Assembly (NCBI GenBank): GCA_947252755.1 | Contig: CAMXWV010000006.1 | Coordinates: forward strand, 95,109 to 159,108 | Direction of reading: 5' to 3' | DNA: 64,000 nt | DNA from: an uncultured Dermabacter sp. | GTDB lineage: Bacteria > Actinomycetota > Actinomycetes > Actinomycetales > Dermabacteraceae | In this document: in pieces, positions 46,239 through 54,107 of the stretch | Position numbering within the stretch: position 1 is the stretch's first letter | Layout of the letters: each line of letters starts with the position of its first letter | The notes under the pieces: generated by a model | Seen by the model: the letters and a program-made list of their open reading frames with translations, nothing else | What the model was told of the DNA's origin: nothing | Database searches by the model: none | Made by a program: the position numbers and the translations under genes

Positions 46239-46820
46239 ATGACCCGTTACCGCACGATTGACATCATCGTCACCGTCATTATCGGCGTGACCTTCGGTGT
46301 TGCCTTCATGGGGTATTCGATCCTCTACACCCTGATCGACCCCCTGTCTGCCGCTTTCAAACCGATTGAGGGCCTGCTGACCGGTGCATGGTGCCTGCCC
46401 CCGATCGTGGCCATGCTCGTGGTGCGCAAACCTGGCGCGGCACTCGGAGCGGAGATGATTGCGGCGATGCTGGCCGCGCTGCTCGGCTCCCATTTCGGAC
46501 TTGCCAGCGCAGTATCCGGTTTCCTCCAGGGCATCGGGGTGGAGCTCGGCTTCGCCCTGTTCGCCTACAAGCGCTTCGGCTGGGTGCCCACTGTGATCGG
46601 CTCGCTGCTGTCTGTGTTCTTCGAGTGGATCTTCGAGATGATCGTCTACTACCCCGAGTGGGACGTGTTCTTCAAGAGCATGCACCTCGTCTTCTTCCTC
46701 ATCTCCGGACTCGTGATCACCGCTGGTCTCGGCACCGCACTGGTGCGCCTGCTGGCTGCCACCGGTGCGATCAACGCGTTCGCACCGGGGCGGGAGCATG
46801 CGCGCACCCATGCCTCCTGA
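46239..46820 (+). CDS. ykoE: ECF transporter substrate-binding (S) component, YkoE type
   Basis: A protein of 193 residues with five or six hydrophobic segments. The sequence (RYRTIDIIVTVIIGVTFGVAF, then PPIVAMLVVRKPGAALGAEMIAAMLAALLGSHFG) is typical of YkoE, the specificity subunit for hydroxymethylpyrimidine or related thiamine precursors. It is under the TPP riboswitch just upstream and overlaps the gene for the ATPase/permease part. The complex imports the precursor using the fused energy-coupling protein that follows. Confidence 0.92.
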   Translation: MTRYRTIDIIVTVIIGVTFGVAFMGYSILYTLIDPLSAAFKPIEGLLTGAWCLPPIVAMLVVRKPGAALGAEMIAAMLAALLGSHFGLASAVSGFLQGIGVELGFALFAYKRFGWVPTVIGSLLSVFFEWIFEMIVYYPEWDVFFKSMHLVFFLISGLVITAGLGTALVRLLAATGAINAFAPGREHARTHAS

Positions 46821-48993
46821 GGGCTCACCCCCACCGGATCGGCTCGCAGCGCAGCCGCTGGAGCTGACCGGCTTCACGTACACGCCTGTGGGGCGGCGTC
46901 GAAGCACCCTGACCGATATCACCCTCTCTATTCCCACGGGCCAGCGGGTTCTGCTGGCCGGTGCCAGCGGCAGCGGCAAATCCACGCTGCTGCGGGCGCT
47001 CGCGGGCCTGCTGGAGGATGAGGAGCAGGTTGCGGACGCGCCGCCGCCTGGTTCGGTGGCGCTGATGGTGCAGAACCCGGCTCATGCGATTGTGGGTGCC
47101 AATGCCGGGCTTGATATCGCATTCGCCCCGGAGAATGAGCAGGTTCCGCGTGAGCAGATTCCAGCGCTTGTGGCACGCGCCCGCGAGCGGGCCCAGTTCA
47201 CTCCCCCGCTGGATGCGGACACGTTTCGCCTATCCGGCGGTGAGCAGCAGCGTTTGGCATTGGCGGGAGTTCTGGCGGTGACCAGCGGCGCCCTGCTCAT
47301 GGATGAGCCGCTGACGATGCTGGACCGCACCACCGGTGCGCAGGTACGCTCAGCGGTGATGCACGCGGTGGATGCCACCGGCCGCACCTGCGTGGTGGCA
47401 GATCATCACCTCGAGAACTGGGCTGATTGGGTGGATCGGCTCATTGTGCTCGGAGAGGGCGGGGTCATCCTTGCTGATGGGGAGCCTGATCAGCTGCTCA
47501 CCGATCAGCGCGGGCTGCTGTCACGCCTTGGGCTGTGGCTGCCCGGCAATGTCACTAGGAGTGGCAGCGGCACTGACAACCGCACAGAATCCGTCCCCGC
47601 GCAGCAGGCTCCTCCGGTGTTCTCACCGGCAGACGCCTCCCGTTTGGAGCCGCTGCTGTTGATCTCTGGGATCCGCTGCCTGGAGGGGCGTGAGCTGTTC
47701 GCCGCGCCGGTGTCCGTGAGCGCGCGGCCCGGTGAGCTCACAGTGATCACGGGTGCGAGCGGGGTTGGCAAATCCACTCTGCTGCGCCACATCCTCACCA
47801 CGGAACTGCCGAAGGGCGGCGCCGCATTTCTGCCGCAGAATCCTGAGGTCTCGTTCGCCGCGCAGACTGTGCTCGGCGAAGTGCTTGCCACCCCCGGCGT
47901 CACCGAGGCAGCGGCGTCAGAGGCATTGGAGGGGGTGGGGCTGGATCATCTGCACGGCGCGAACCCGTTCACACTCTCCGGTGGGGAGCAGCGCCGGCTC
48001 GCCTTTGCAGCAGCATTTGCGGCACACCGCCCGCTGCTCGTGCTGGATGAGCCTACGGTGGGACTGGACCGCACTGCATTCGAAGACGCCACCGCCCTGA
48101 TCCGCTCCGCTCTGGATCGGGGCGCAGCGGTTATTGCCGCAACACATGATGAGCATCTGATGGCTCATGCTGATGAACGGGTTCATCTCACGGGCCTCGG
48201 GTCCGTCGCGCCCACCGCTGCCGGCGCATCCACCGCTGCCGCTGCAGGTGCGGGTGCTGAAGAACCGATCCCTCGAGTCCAGCCGAAGCCGGTAATCCTT
48301 GCCGACGCGTTCAATCCGCTCACGATCCTGCTGATCGCGCTCTGCGCCGCCGTCGGATCGTTTGCGATCGATTCGCTGCTGATCGGCGCTGTCTGCTTCG
48401 CGCTGACGCTGCTGGTGATCCCACTTGCGTTCCGCTCTGTTCCGCGCCTGCTGCTGCGGATAGTGCCGGTGAGCGTCGGGGCGCTGTCCCTGGTGTGGTC
48501 CACGTTCCTGCTGTCCGGCAATCCGTGGAGCGACCCGGACACCTGGGCGCTCGCTGGAAAGGAAGGTTTTCGCCTGTTCTTCCTGGTGGCGCCCGGTGCG
48601 ATCCTCACCGAAGGGATTGATGCCACGCGGCTCGGTCAGGCCGGCGCACAGATCCTGAAGCTGCCGGCGCGGGCGATGGCAGCGATGATTGCCGGCCTGG
48701 TGCGAGTAGGGCATATGCGCGCGCAATGGAATGCCATCATTCTGACCCGGTCACTGCGCGGTATTCACCGCCGCAACCCGTTCAAGCTGTATGCGGGCGC
48801 CACGTTCTCACTGCTGGTGTGGGCGCTGCGCGGAGCCGACACCCAGGCGCTGGCGATGGATGCGCGCGGCTTCGGCTCAGCTCAGCACCGCTCATGGGTG
48901 CACCGCTCCGACTTCCGCTTCCTGGATGTGATCGGCCTGCTCCTGGGACTCGCCCTTGGAGCCACCCCGGTTGTGCTTAGCCTGGTGCTATGA
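46798..48993 (+). CDS. Fused ECF energy-coupling protein: two ATPase domains and EcfT permease in one chain
   Basis: A protein of 731 residues that joins what YkoD and YkoC do. The first ATPase has Walker A GASGSGKST at 55-63 and signature LSGGEQQRLALAG; the second has Walker A GASGVGKST at 319-327, LSGGEQRRLAFAA and Walker B LLVLDEPTVGLD. After an Ala/Gly linker near 480-490, the EcfT domain (about 497-731) has the coupling motifs SLRG and DARGFG. The start could also be at 46810; both overlap ykoE. With YkoE it forms the thiamine-precursor importer. It overlaps the ankyrin gene by four bases. Confidence 0.92.
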   Translation: MRAPMPPEGSPPPDRLAAQPLELTGFTYTPVGRRRSTLTDITLSIPTGQRVLLAGASGSGKSTLLRALAGLLEDEEQVADAPPPGSVALMVQNPAHAIVGANAGLDIAFAPENEQVPREQIPALVARARERAQFTPPLDADTFRLSGGEQQRLALAGVLAVTSGALLMDEPLTMLDRTTGAQVRSAVMHAVDATGRTCVVADHHLENWADWVDRLIVLGEGGVILADGEPDQLLTDQRGLLSRLGLWLPGNVTRSGSGTDNRTESVPAQQAPPVFSPADASRLEPLLLISGIRCLEGRELFAAPVSVSARPGELTVITGASGVGKSTLLRHILTTELPKGGAAFLPQNPEVSFAAQTVLGEVLATPGVTEAAASEALEGVGLDHLHGANPFTLSGGEQRRLAFAAAFAAHRPLLVLDEPTVGLDRTAFEDATALIRSALDRGAAVIAATHDEHLMAHADERVHLTGLGSVAPTAAGASTAAAAGAGAEEPIPRVQPKPVILADAFNPLTILLIALCAAVGSFAIDSLLIGAVCFALTLLVIPLAFRSVPRLLLRIVPVSVGALSLVWSTFLLSGNPWSDPDTWALAGKEGFRLFFLVAPGAILTEGIDATRLGQAGAQILKLPARAMAAMIAGLVRVGHMRAQWNAIILTRSLRGIHRRNPFKLYAGATFSLLVWALRGADTQALAMDARGFGSAQHRSWVHRSDFRFLDVIGLLLGLALGATPVVLSLVL

Positions 48994-49385
48994 CGAATGA
49001 TGAGCTCAGTGAGGATCTGATCGCCCTTGCCAACTCCATGTTCGACCTGGCGCGCAATGGCGCTGCGGAGGACCTGCTGCCGGGGATCGATCGGGGCGCA
49101 CCGTTGAACATCCAGAACTCCAACGGGGACACAATGCTCATGCTGGCTGCATACCACGGGCACACAGACCTGGTGCGGGAGCTGATCAGGCGCGGCGCAG
49201 ACCTGGACCTGCTGAACGATCGGGGCCAGTCCCCCATCGCCGGTGCTGTGTTCAAAGATGATCGCCCCACCGTGGAGGCTCTGTTCGAAGCGGGCGCTGA
49301 CCTGGACGCGGGCACCCCCTCAGCCCGTGAAACAGCCGAATACTTCCAGCGCACCCACCTGATCGAGCTGTTCACCCAGCAGTAG
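48990..49385 (+). CDS. Ankyrin repeat protein
   Basis: A protein of 131 residues whose ATG overlaps the stop of the ECF gene by four bases. Three ankyrin units are visible: GAPLNIQNSNGDTMLMLAAYHG, DLDLLNDRGQSPIAGAVFKD and ADLDAGTPSARETAEYF (repeat cores NGDTMLMLAAYHG and RGQSPIAGAVF). No signal peptide is seen. Ankyrin repeats bind proteins; why one is coupled to a thiamine-precursor importer is not known, though small ankyrin genes are common in actinomycetes. No enzyme domain is present. Confidence 0.88.
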   Translation: MTNDELSEDLIALANSMFDLARNGAAEDLLPGIDRGAPLNIQNSNGDTMLMLAAYHGHTDLVRELIRRGADLDLLNDRGQSPIAGAVFKDDRPTVEALFEAGADLDAGTPSARETAEYFQRTHLIELFTQQ

Positions 49386-49417
49386 CCCGCGTGGCCGCGG
49401 ACGCTTGCCGGCCCGCG

Positions 49418-49461
49418 CAACAGGTCTGCTCAACGAGTGCTGCTCAACAGGTCTGCTCAAC
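49418..49461. repeat. 17-bp direct repeat between convergent genes
   Basis: CAACAGGTCTGCTCAAC occurs at 49418-49434 and again at 49445-49461; a shortened third copy GCTCAACAGGT lies at 49455-49465. The repeats fill the gap between the ankyrin gene and the acetyltransferase gene. The function is unknown; replication slippage is the simplest origin. Confidence 0.6.
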
Positions 49462-49470
49462 AGGTGCTGT

Positions 49471-49971
49471 TCAGCGGTGCCGGTACTCCATGGGTACGTG
49501 GTCAATGCCCGCTTCCATAAAGTGCTCCCCGGTGGTCACGTACCCCATCGACACGTACCAGTCCTCCAGGTACGCCTGCGCATCGATCTTCACAATGCGG
49601 TTCGGGTCGATCTGCTCGGTGAGGTCCAGGGCTGCGCGCATAATGCGGCGTCCGATGCCGCCGGTGCGTGCGTCGGCCCGAACTGCCAGGCGGCCGATCC
49701 GCAGGTTCGGCCCGTCATCCAGCACGCGGATATGCGCCACCGGCTCCCCGGTGCCGTCTGCGCCCGTCCGCTCCGCCCACAGGATCCAGGTGCCCGGCTC
49801 CAAGTCCCGGCCATCCAGGTCCGGGTCGGTGGCCTGCTGCTCCACGCCGAACACGTCCTGGCGCAGTTTCGCCAACAGGTACACGGTGACGGGGTCCATA
49901 TCCCGGATGGGCGCCGCGTGGATCTGGGCAGCGGCAGCAGAGTCGCGAGCGCCGGAGGCATCAGTGTTCAT
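49471..49971 (-). CDS. GNAT family N-acetyltransferase, ElaA type
   Basis: A protein of 166 residues from the ATG at 49969-49971, with AAGGAG 13 bases upstream; the frame is open further but lies under nei. The ElaA pattern is clear: LLAKLRQDVFGVEQQATDPDLDGRDL near 32-57, RIGRLAVRADARTGGIGRRIMRAAL as the acetyl-CoA site, and the C-terminus GYVTTGEHFMEAGIDHVPMEY. It overlaps nei by 11 bases and is the last gene of rpiB-nei-elaA. The substrate is not known. Confidence 0.88.
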   Translation of the reverse strand: MNTDASGARDSAAAAQIHAAPIRDMDPVTVYLLAKLRQDVFGVEQQATDPDLDGRDLEPGTWILWAERTGADGTGEPVAHIRVLDDGPNLRIGRLAVRADARTGGIGRRIMRAALDLTEQIDPNRIVKIDAQAYLEDWYVSMGYVTTGEHFMEAGIDHVPMEYRHR

Positions 49972-50995
49972 GGGGAAGGATCTTCTCCTTGACCGTGGCG
50001 TTCTCAGGGTCGGCCCACGGGGCCGCCGGGTGGTCCTCGATCCAGCGCGCGGCCCGCACCCGCTTCTTCTGGCAGCCCGGACACCAGTACAGCGCCCGGC
50101 CCTGCATATCCGCCACGCGGATCGTTGACGAGCACAACCTGCACGGCAACAGTTGCCGGTGGTACACGTAGAACGATTCCTCGCGTGGCACCGCATCCGG
50201 ATCGTCGTCATCGTTCTGATAGGTGGGTGTGCCGCGCTCTCGCAGCTGAGCGTGGATGCTGCGGTGCTCCGGCTGCGTGGTCACGATCCGTCCGGTGCGG
50301 CGGCCGTAGCGGATCAGCGGCACAAGATCATCCCACAGCGCGCGGATCGCCGGCAGCGACAGATCCTTCCCCGGCACGTGCGGGTCCAGTCGTGCCCGAA
50401 ACAGCAGCTCGGCACGGTAGATGTTGCCGATCCCCGCTACCACCGCCTGGTTCATCAGCAGCGACCCAATGGCAGAACGCGATCGCTTCACCATGGACAC
50501 GAACTCGTTTGGGTCCGCATCCTCACGCAGCGGATCCGGGCCAAGGCGCGCCAGCACCTCACTGCGCGCGGCATGGTCCACCACGCGGCACTGCGTGGGA
50601 CCGGTCAGGTCCGCGAGACCATGCTGTCCCTGAATCCGCAGCCGCACGTTCTGACCGGGTTCCACCAGCTGCCACGGCACGCCCGCTTCATGCACCCGAT
50701 TGCGGGGAGCGCCGATCGCGTGCAGCCCTTCGAAGCTCTCATCTCCGGCAAACGTCCACGACCCGTAGAGGCCCAGGTGAATATGGATGAACCGGTCGGG
50801 GTCGGTGTCCGCATCGGGTGAGAACGGCAGGAACAGGTGCTTGCCGAACGCGTCGGCCGGATGGAGATGCCAGCCGTCCAGCTGGGCGGCCCCTTCCGCG
50901 AAACGGCCCTGCGGTGAGGAGAGCCGCACCCGAGAGTCCCCGAATGCGGCTGTCATCGCACGGGCCAGCCGGTGAATCGAATGGCCCTCCGGCAT
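49961..50995 (-). CDS. nei: Fpg/Nei family DNA glycosylase (endonuclease VIII-like)
   Basis: A protein of 344 residues beginning MPEGHSIH: Pro2 is the catalytic nucleophile and Glu3 the acid after removal of Met. The H2TH region has NQAVVAGIGNIYRAELLFRA (core VAGIGNIYR) and the C-terminal zinc finger is CRLC, 16 residues, CPGC, with the arginine-rich QKKRVRAAR tail after it. It removes oxidised bases and nicks DNA. PEGH rather than PEL puts it nearer Nei than Fpg. The tail after the zinc finger is about 25 residues longer than usual. It shares one base with the rpiB stop. Confidence 0.92.
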   Translation of the reverse strand: MPEGHSIHRLARAMTAAFGDSRVRLSSPQGRFAEGAAQLDGWHLHPADAFGKHLFLPFSPDADTDPDRFIHIHLGLYGSWTFAGDESFEGLHAIGAPRNRVHEAGVPWQLVEPGQNVRLRIQGQHGLADLTGPTQCRVVDHAARSEVLARLGPDPLREDADPNEFVSMVKRSRSAIGSLLMNQAVVAGIGNIYRAELLFRARLDPHVPGKDLSLPAIRALWDDLVPLIRYGRRTGRIVTTQPEHRSIHAQLRERGTPTYQNDDDDPDAVPREESFYVYHRQLLPCRLCSSTIRVADMQGRALYWCPGCQKKRVRAARWIEDHPAAPWADPENATVKEKILPHEH

Positions 50996-51453
50996 CAGTA
51001 CCCGCCGGTCTCTTCAAAGCGGCTGATCAACCCGATGCGGCGCACATGGCGCTCATCCCCGCTGAATGGTTCGGCCAAGAAGATATCGATCAGGTGAATC
51101 AGCTCCTCCTCCGAGTGCTGACGAGCGCCCACGGAGATCACGTTCGCGTCATTGTGCTGACGGGCCAGGCGCGCCGTGTCCTCATTCCACACGAGCGCCG
51201 CGCGCACCCCCCGCACCTTGTTCGCTGCGATCTGCTCGCCGTTGCCGGAGCCGCCGATCACAATGCCGAAGCTGCCAGGCTCGGCGACAACGCCAGTGCC
51301 CACGTCCGTGCAGAACGGCGGATAGTCATCCACTGCGTCATACTCGTGGGCGCCGTGGTCGGTGACCTCGTGGCCTTTCTCGGTGAGCACCTGAACCAGC
51401 CGGTTCTTGAGCTCGAAGCCGGCGTGGTCGGTGCCGATATGAACCTTCATCAC
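50995..51453 (-). CDS. rpiB: Ribose-5-phosphate isomerase B
   Basis: A protein of 152 residues (another ATG lies one codon in). It interconverts ribose-5-phosphate and ribulose-5-phosphate in the pentose phosphate pathway. The opening KVHIGTDHAGFELKN and the loop GGSGNGEQIAANKVRGVRAAL mark the family. In E. coli RpiB a cysteine is the base; here the loop has Glu after GSGNG, as in the mycobacterial enzyme, which supports an actinobacterial origin. It precedes nei in an operon-like run. Confidence 0.94.
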   Translation of the reverse strand: MMKVHIGTDHAGFELKNRLVQVLTEKGHEVTDHGAHEYDAVDDYPPFCTDVGTGVVAEPGSFGIVIGGSGNGEQIAANKVRGVRAALVWNEDTARLARQHNDANVISVGARQHSEEELIHLIDIFLAEPFSGDERHVRRIGLISRFEETGGY

Positions 51454-51504
51454 TGATCCTTCATGTGGGGCGGGTGTCGGTGAGGCTGGTGGGAAGGGAG
51501 AGCA

Positions 51505-52113
51505 TCAGGAGAAGTCGAGATCGCCCGTGCGGGAGCGCTTCAGTTCGCAGAAGCCGTCAACGCCGGCAAGAGCAAAGAGGCCGTCATACATCGTCCCGGC
51601 CTCTTCCCCGCGGATCACGCGCATCACCACGGGTCCGAAGTAGGCGGTTCCGGTGCCGAAGGACACCACGGGAGTGCCCACATCATCGCCCACCAGGTCC
51701 TGGGCGATCTTCTGTGCGGCGCGCACGCGATCATCTGCCGCGTCGGAGTCGTACGCGTTGATCAGCTCTGCGGGCAGATGTGCAGCTTCGAGGGCCTGCA
51801 CCGCGGTGACACGACGATCCGACCGCTCCCCGTTCACGTGGTAGCGCTCACCCCACGCGGTGTACCAGGCGGACAGATCCTCCTGGGTGTGCTGTTCGTC
51901 GATCGCGAGCGCAACTCGGGCCGCGCCCCATGCGTCATCGATCTGAGCACGGTAATCAGCGGGCAGGTCCCGGCCCTCGTTGAGAGCGGCAAGGCTCATC
52001 ACACGAAAGCGCACCTGCACATCGCGCACCTTCTCCACTTCGAGCGCCCAGCGGCTGGTGAGCCACGCGAACGGGCAGGTTGCATCAAAGAACACATCAA
52101 GGGTCTGGGACAT
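51505..52113 (-). CDS. DsbA-like oxidoreductase, mycothiol-dependent Rv2466c family
   Basis: A protein of 202 residues from the ATG at 52111-52113, with AAGGA upstream. It follows Rv2466c of Mycobacterium along its length: FFDATCPFAWLTSRWALEVEKVRD near 8-31, RVMSLAALNEGRD, DVGTPVVSFGTGTAYFGPVVMRVIRGEEAG and the final FCELKRSRTGDLDF. The active site, CPWC in Rv2466c, reads CPFA here, so only Cys13 remains. A monothiol mechanism with mycothiol is therefore likely. It is divergent from the ABC exporter and near, but separate from, rpiB. Confidence 0.88.
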   Translation of the reverse strand: MSQTLDVFFDATCPFAWLTSRWALEVEKVRDVQVRFRVMSLAALNEGRDLPADYRAQIDDAWGAARVALAIDEQHTQEDLSAWYTAWGERYHVNGERSDRRVTAVQALEAAHLPAELINAYDSDAADDRVRAAQKIAQDLVGDDVGTPVVSFGTGTAYFGPVVMRVIRGEEAGTMYDGLFALAGVDGFCELKRSRTGDLDFS

Positions 52114-52262
52114 GAGAACGGGTCCTTCACGGTCGACAGCGTCAGCATCCATTGTTCCAGATCACGCTGGGCTGCACCGCTCAGGCCGCCATAGGCTGCA
52201 CCAGAGCGGCAGCGCCCAGATCACCCGGTGGCGGGCAGGTTAATCACGGGCAGGATAATCAA

Positions 52263-54107
52263 TTGCTTCCCACGCCCGGGCCACGTTTGAATAGTGCGGT
52301 GTCCTCCGCCCCCGCTGCCGCGCCACACAGCGCCCCGTCCGTCCGCCAGAAGCGCAGCGGCACGCTGCGTTCGATTCTGCGCCGCAATCGCCGCCGCGTG
52401 CTGATCTGCACGCTGCTGTCGATCGTCACTGAGGTCTCCGATATTGCGCTGCCGGTGCTGATCGGCTTCACCATCGACTACGCAATCCTGCCGGGACGCC
52501 TGGACCGCCTGGCGTGGATGTGTCTGCTGATCATGCTGGTGCGGCTGGTCTCCTCCGGCGCATGGGCGTACATGTTCTACCGGATGCTGGAGATGCGCAA
52601 CGCCGAGCAGCACAATCTGCGCGTGTCACTCACCGCTGCGGCGCTGCACCCGCAGTCCCGCCCGATCGAACGGCCAGCCGGCGAAGTCCTCTCCATCGCC
52701 ACCACCGACGCGGATCGCGCCCCGGACGTGTTCGATCTGCTCACCTGGGCACTGCCCGCCGCAGTGGCCGTGCTCGCCGCCGGAGTGTGGCTCGCCACCG
52801 TCAACATCTGGCTGGGCATCGCCGTGCTGGTGGGCATCAGCGTGGAGCTGGTGGGCATCAGGATCATCACGCCGATCCTGTCCCAGAAATATGATGCGCA
52901 GCGCTCCAGCGCCGCTGACGCCGCCTCCACCGCAACAGACCTGGTGCACGGCCTGCGGGTGCTGCAGGGCCTGGGCGTGCAGTCCCGCGCCCGCCTGGCC
53001 TATCGTGCCCGCTCCCGCACCGCGCTGCAGGCGGCTCTGATCAACGCACGCTTCTCCGGCCTCTCCAACGGGATGATGGTGTTCATCTCCTCGCTGATGA
53101 TCGCCGCGATCGTGGTGATCGCCTCCGCTCTCACGATGCGGGGCGTGCTCACCGTGGGCGTTCTGGTGGGTGTGGTGGCGATCGTCCGCTCCATGTCCGG
53201 CATGATGCACGGACTCTCCGGCACCCCCGTGTGGTGGGCGTCCATCTCCACATCAGCCAAACGGATCGACTCCCTCTTCGCGGACCTGGGTCACAGTGTG
53301 GACGATGACCTGTCCCGTTCCGCCATGGCCGCATCTCCCGCCACGGGGAACGCGGCTCCGATCAGCCGGGGCAATGGTCCCCGCCGTCCCGGTGTGGGCT
53401 CTCTGGCGATCGAGGGTGTGGTGACGGTGTCTGACGGTCAGATCGCGGCCGTGGTCACGGACACTGCACGTGATGCGCAGTCGCTGCTCGCCGCGCTCGC
53501 CGGCCGCTCTGCCGATTATGTGGCCCGGCTCGGGCGGGAGGTGATCACGCCTGAGGTGAGCGCGGCTCACCGCCGTGATCTGCTGGTGGAACCGCACACC
53601 GTGGACCTGTTCGATGGCACTCTGCGCGAGCAGCTGGCCACTCGGGCTCCGGAGCGCGTGGGCCCCGATGGTGCGCTGCCGCCTGCCGACGCGGACGGCG
53701 GAGGTGATGACTGGGCACACGCTGCGCTGCGCGCAGCGGGGGCGGAGGACCTGCTGGACATCCTGCCCGAACAGCTGGACACTCGGATCCGCGACCGCGG
53801 CGCCAACCTGTCCGGCGGGCAGCGGCAGCGGATTGCGCTGGCCCGGGCCGTGGCCAGTGATGCGCCCGCCCTGGTGCTGCATGACCCCACCACGGCGGTG
53901 GATGCTGTGACCGAGCAGAACATCGGCGAAGCGCTCACGGCCGCGCGACGCGTCCCGGATCGGATCACGCTGCTGTTCACGAAGTCGCCGGCGCTCTTGG
54001 ACCACGTGGATGAGGTCGTATTCGTGACGAACGGTGCTGTCACAGCCCGCGGAGTTCACCGGGACCTGCTGCAGCGAGCCGACTATGCGCAGGTGGTGCA
54101 GCGATGA
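52263..54107 (+). CDS. ABC exporter half-transporter with degenerate Walker A
   Basis: A protein of 614 residues if it starts at the TTG at 52263, seven bases after AGGA; a TTG at 52152 and a GTG at 52299 are alternatives and no in-frame ATG is near. A six-helix exporter domain (about 35-325) is followed by a nucleotide domain. Where Walker A should be, the chain reads VVTDTARDAQSL near 397-408, with no GKS/T. The signature LSGGQRQRIALARA (516 on) is intact, and Walker B ends LVLHDPTTAVD, so the catalytic glutamate is replaced. This half can supply only one competent ATP site, in trans. It overlaps its partner gene by four bases. Confidence 0.88.
   Translation: MLPTPGPRLNSAVSSAPAAAPHSAPSVRQKRSGTLRSILRRNRRRVLICTLLSIVTEVSDIALPVLIGFTIDYAILPGRLDRLAWMCLLIMLVRLVSSGAWAYMFYRMLEMRNAEQHNLRVSLTAAALHPQSRPIERPAGEVLSIATTDADRAPDVFDLLTWALPAAVAVLAAGVWLATVNIWLGIAVLVGISVELVGIRIITPILSQKYDAQRSSAADAASTATDLVHGLRVLQGLGVQSRARLAYRARSRTALQAALINARFSGLSNGMMVFISSLMIAAIVVIASALTMRGVLTVGVLVGVVAIVRSMSGMMHGLSGTPVWWASISTSAKRIDSLFADLGHSVDDDLSRSAMAASPATGNAAPISRGNGPRRPGVGSLAIEGVVTVSDGQIAAVVTDTARDAQSLLAALAGRSADYVARLGREVITPEVSAAHRRDLLVEPHTVDLFDGTLREQLATRAPERVGPDGALPPADADGGGDDWAHAALRAAGAEDLLDILPEQLDTRIRDRGANLSGGQRQRIALARAVASDAPALVLHDPTTAVDAVTEQNIGEALTAARRVPDRITLLFTKSPALLDHVDEVVFVTNGAVTARGVHRDLLQRADYAQVVQR

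Noticed and set aside
44829..46985. A 718-codon minus-strand open frame across the M13 peptidase, the riboswitch and ykoE
   Set aside because: It would cover a conserved riboswitch and two well-supported genes and shows no family motif.
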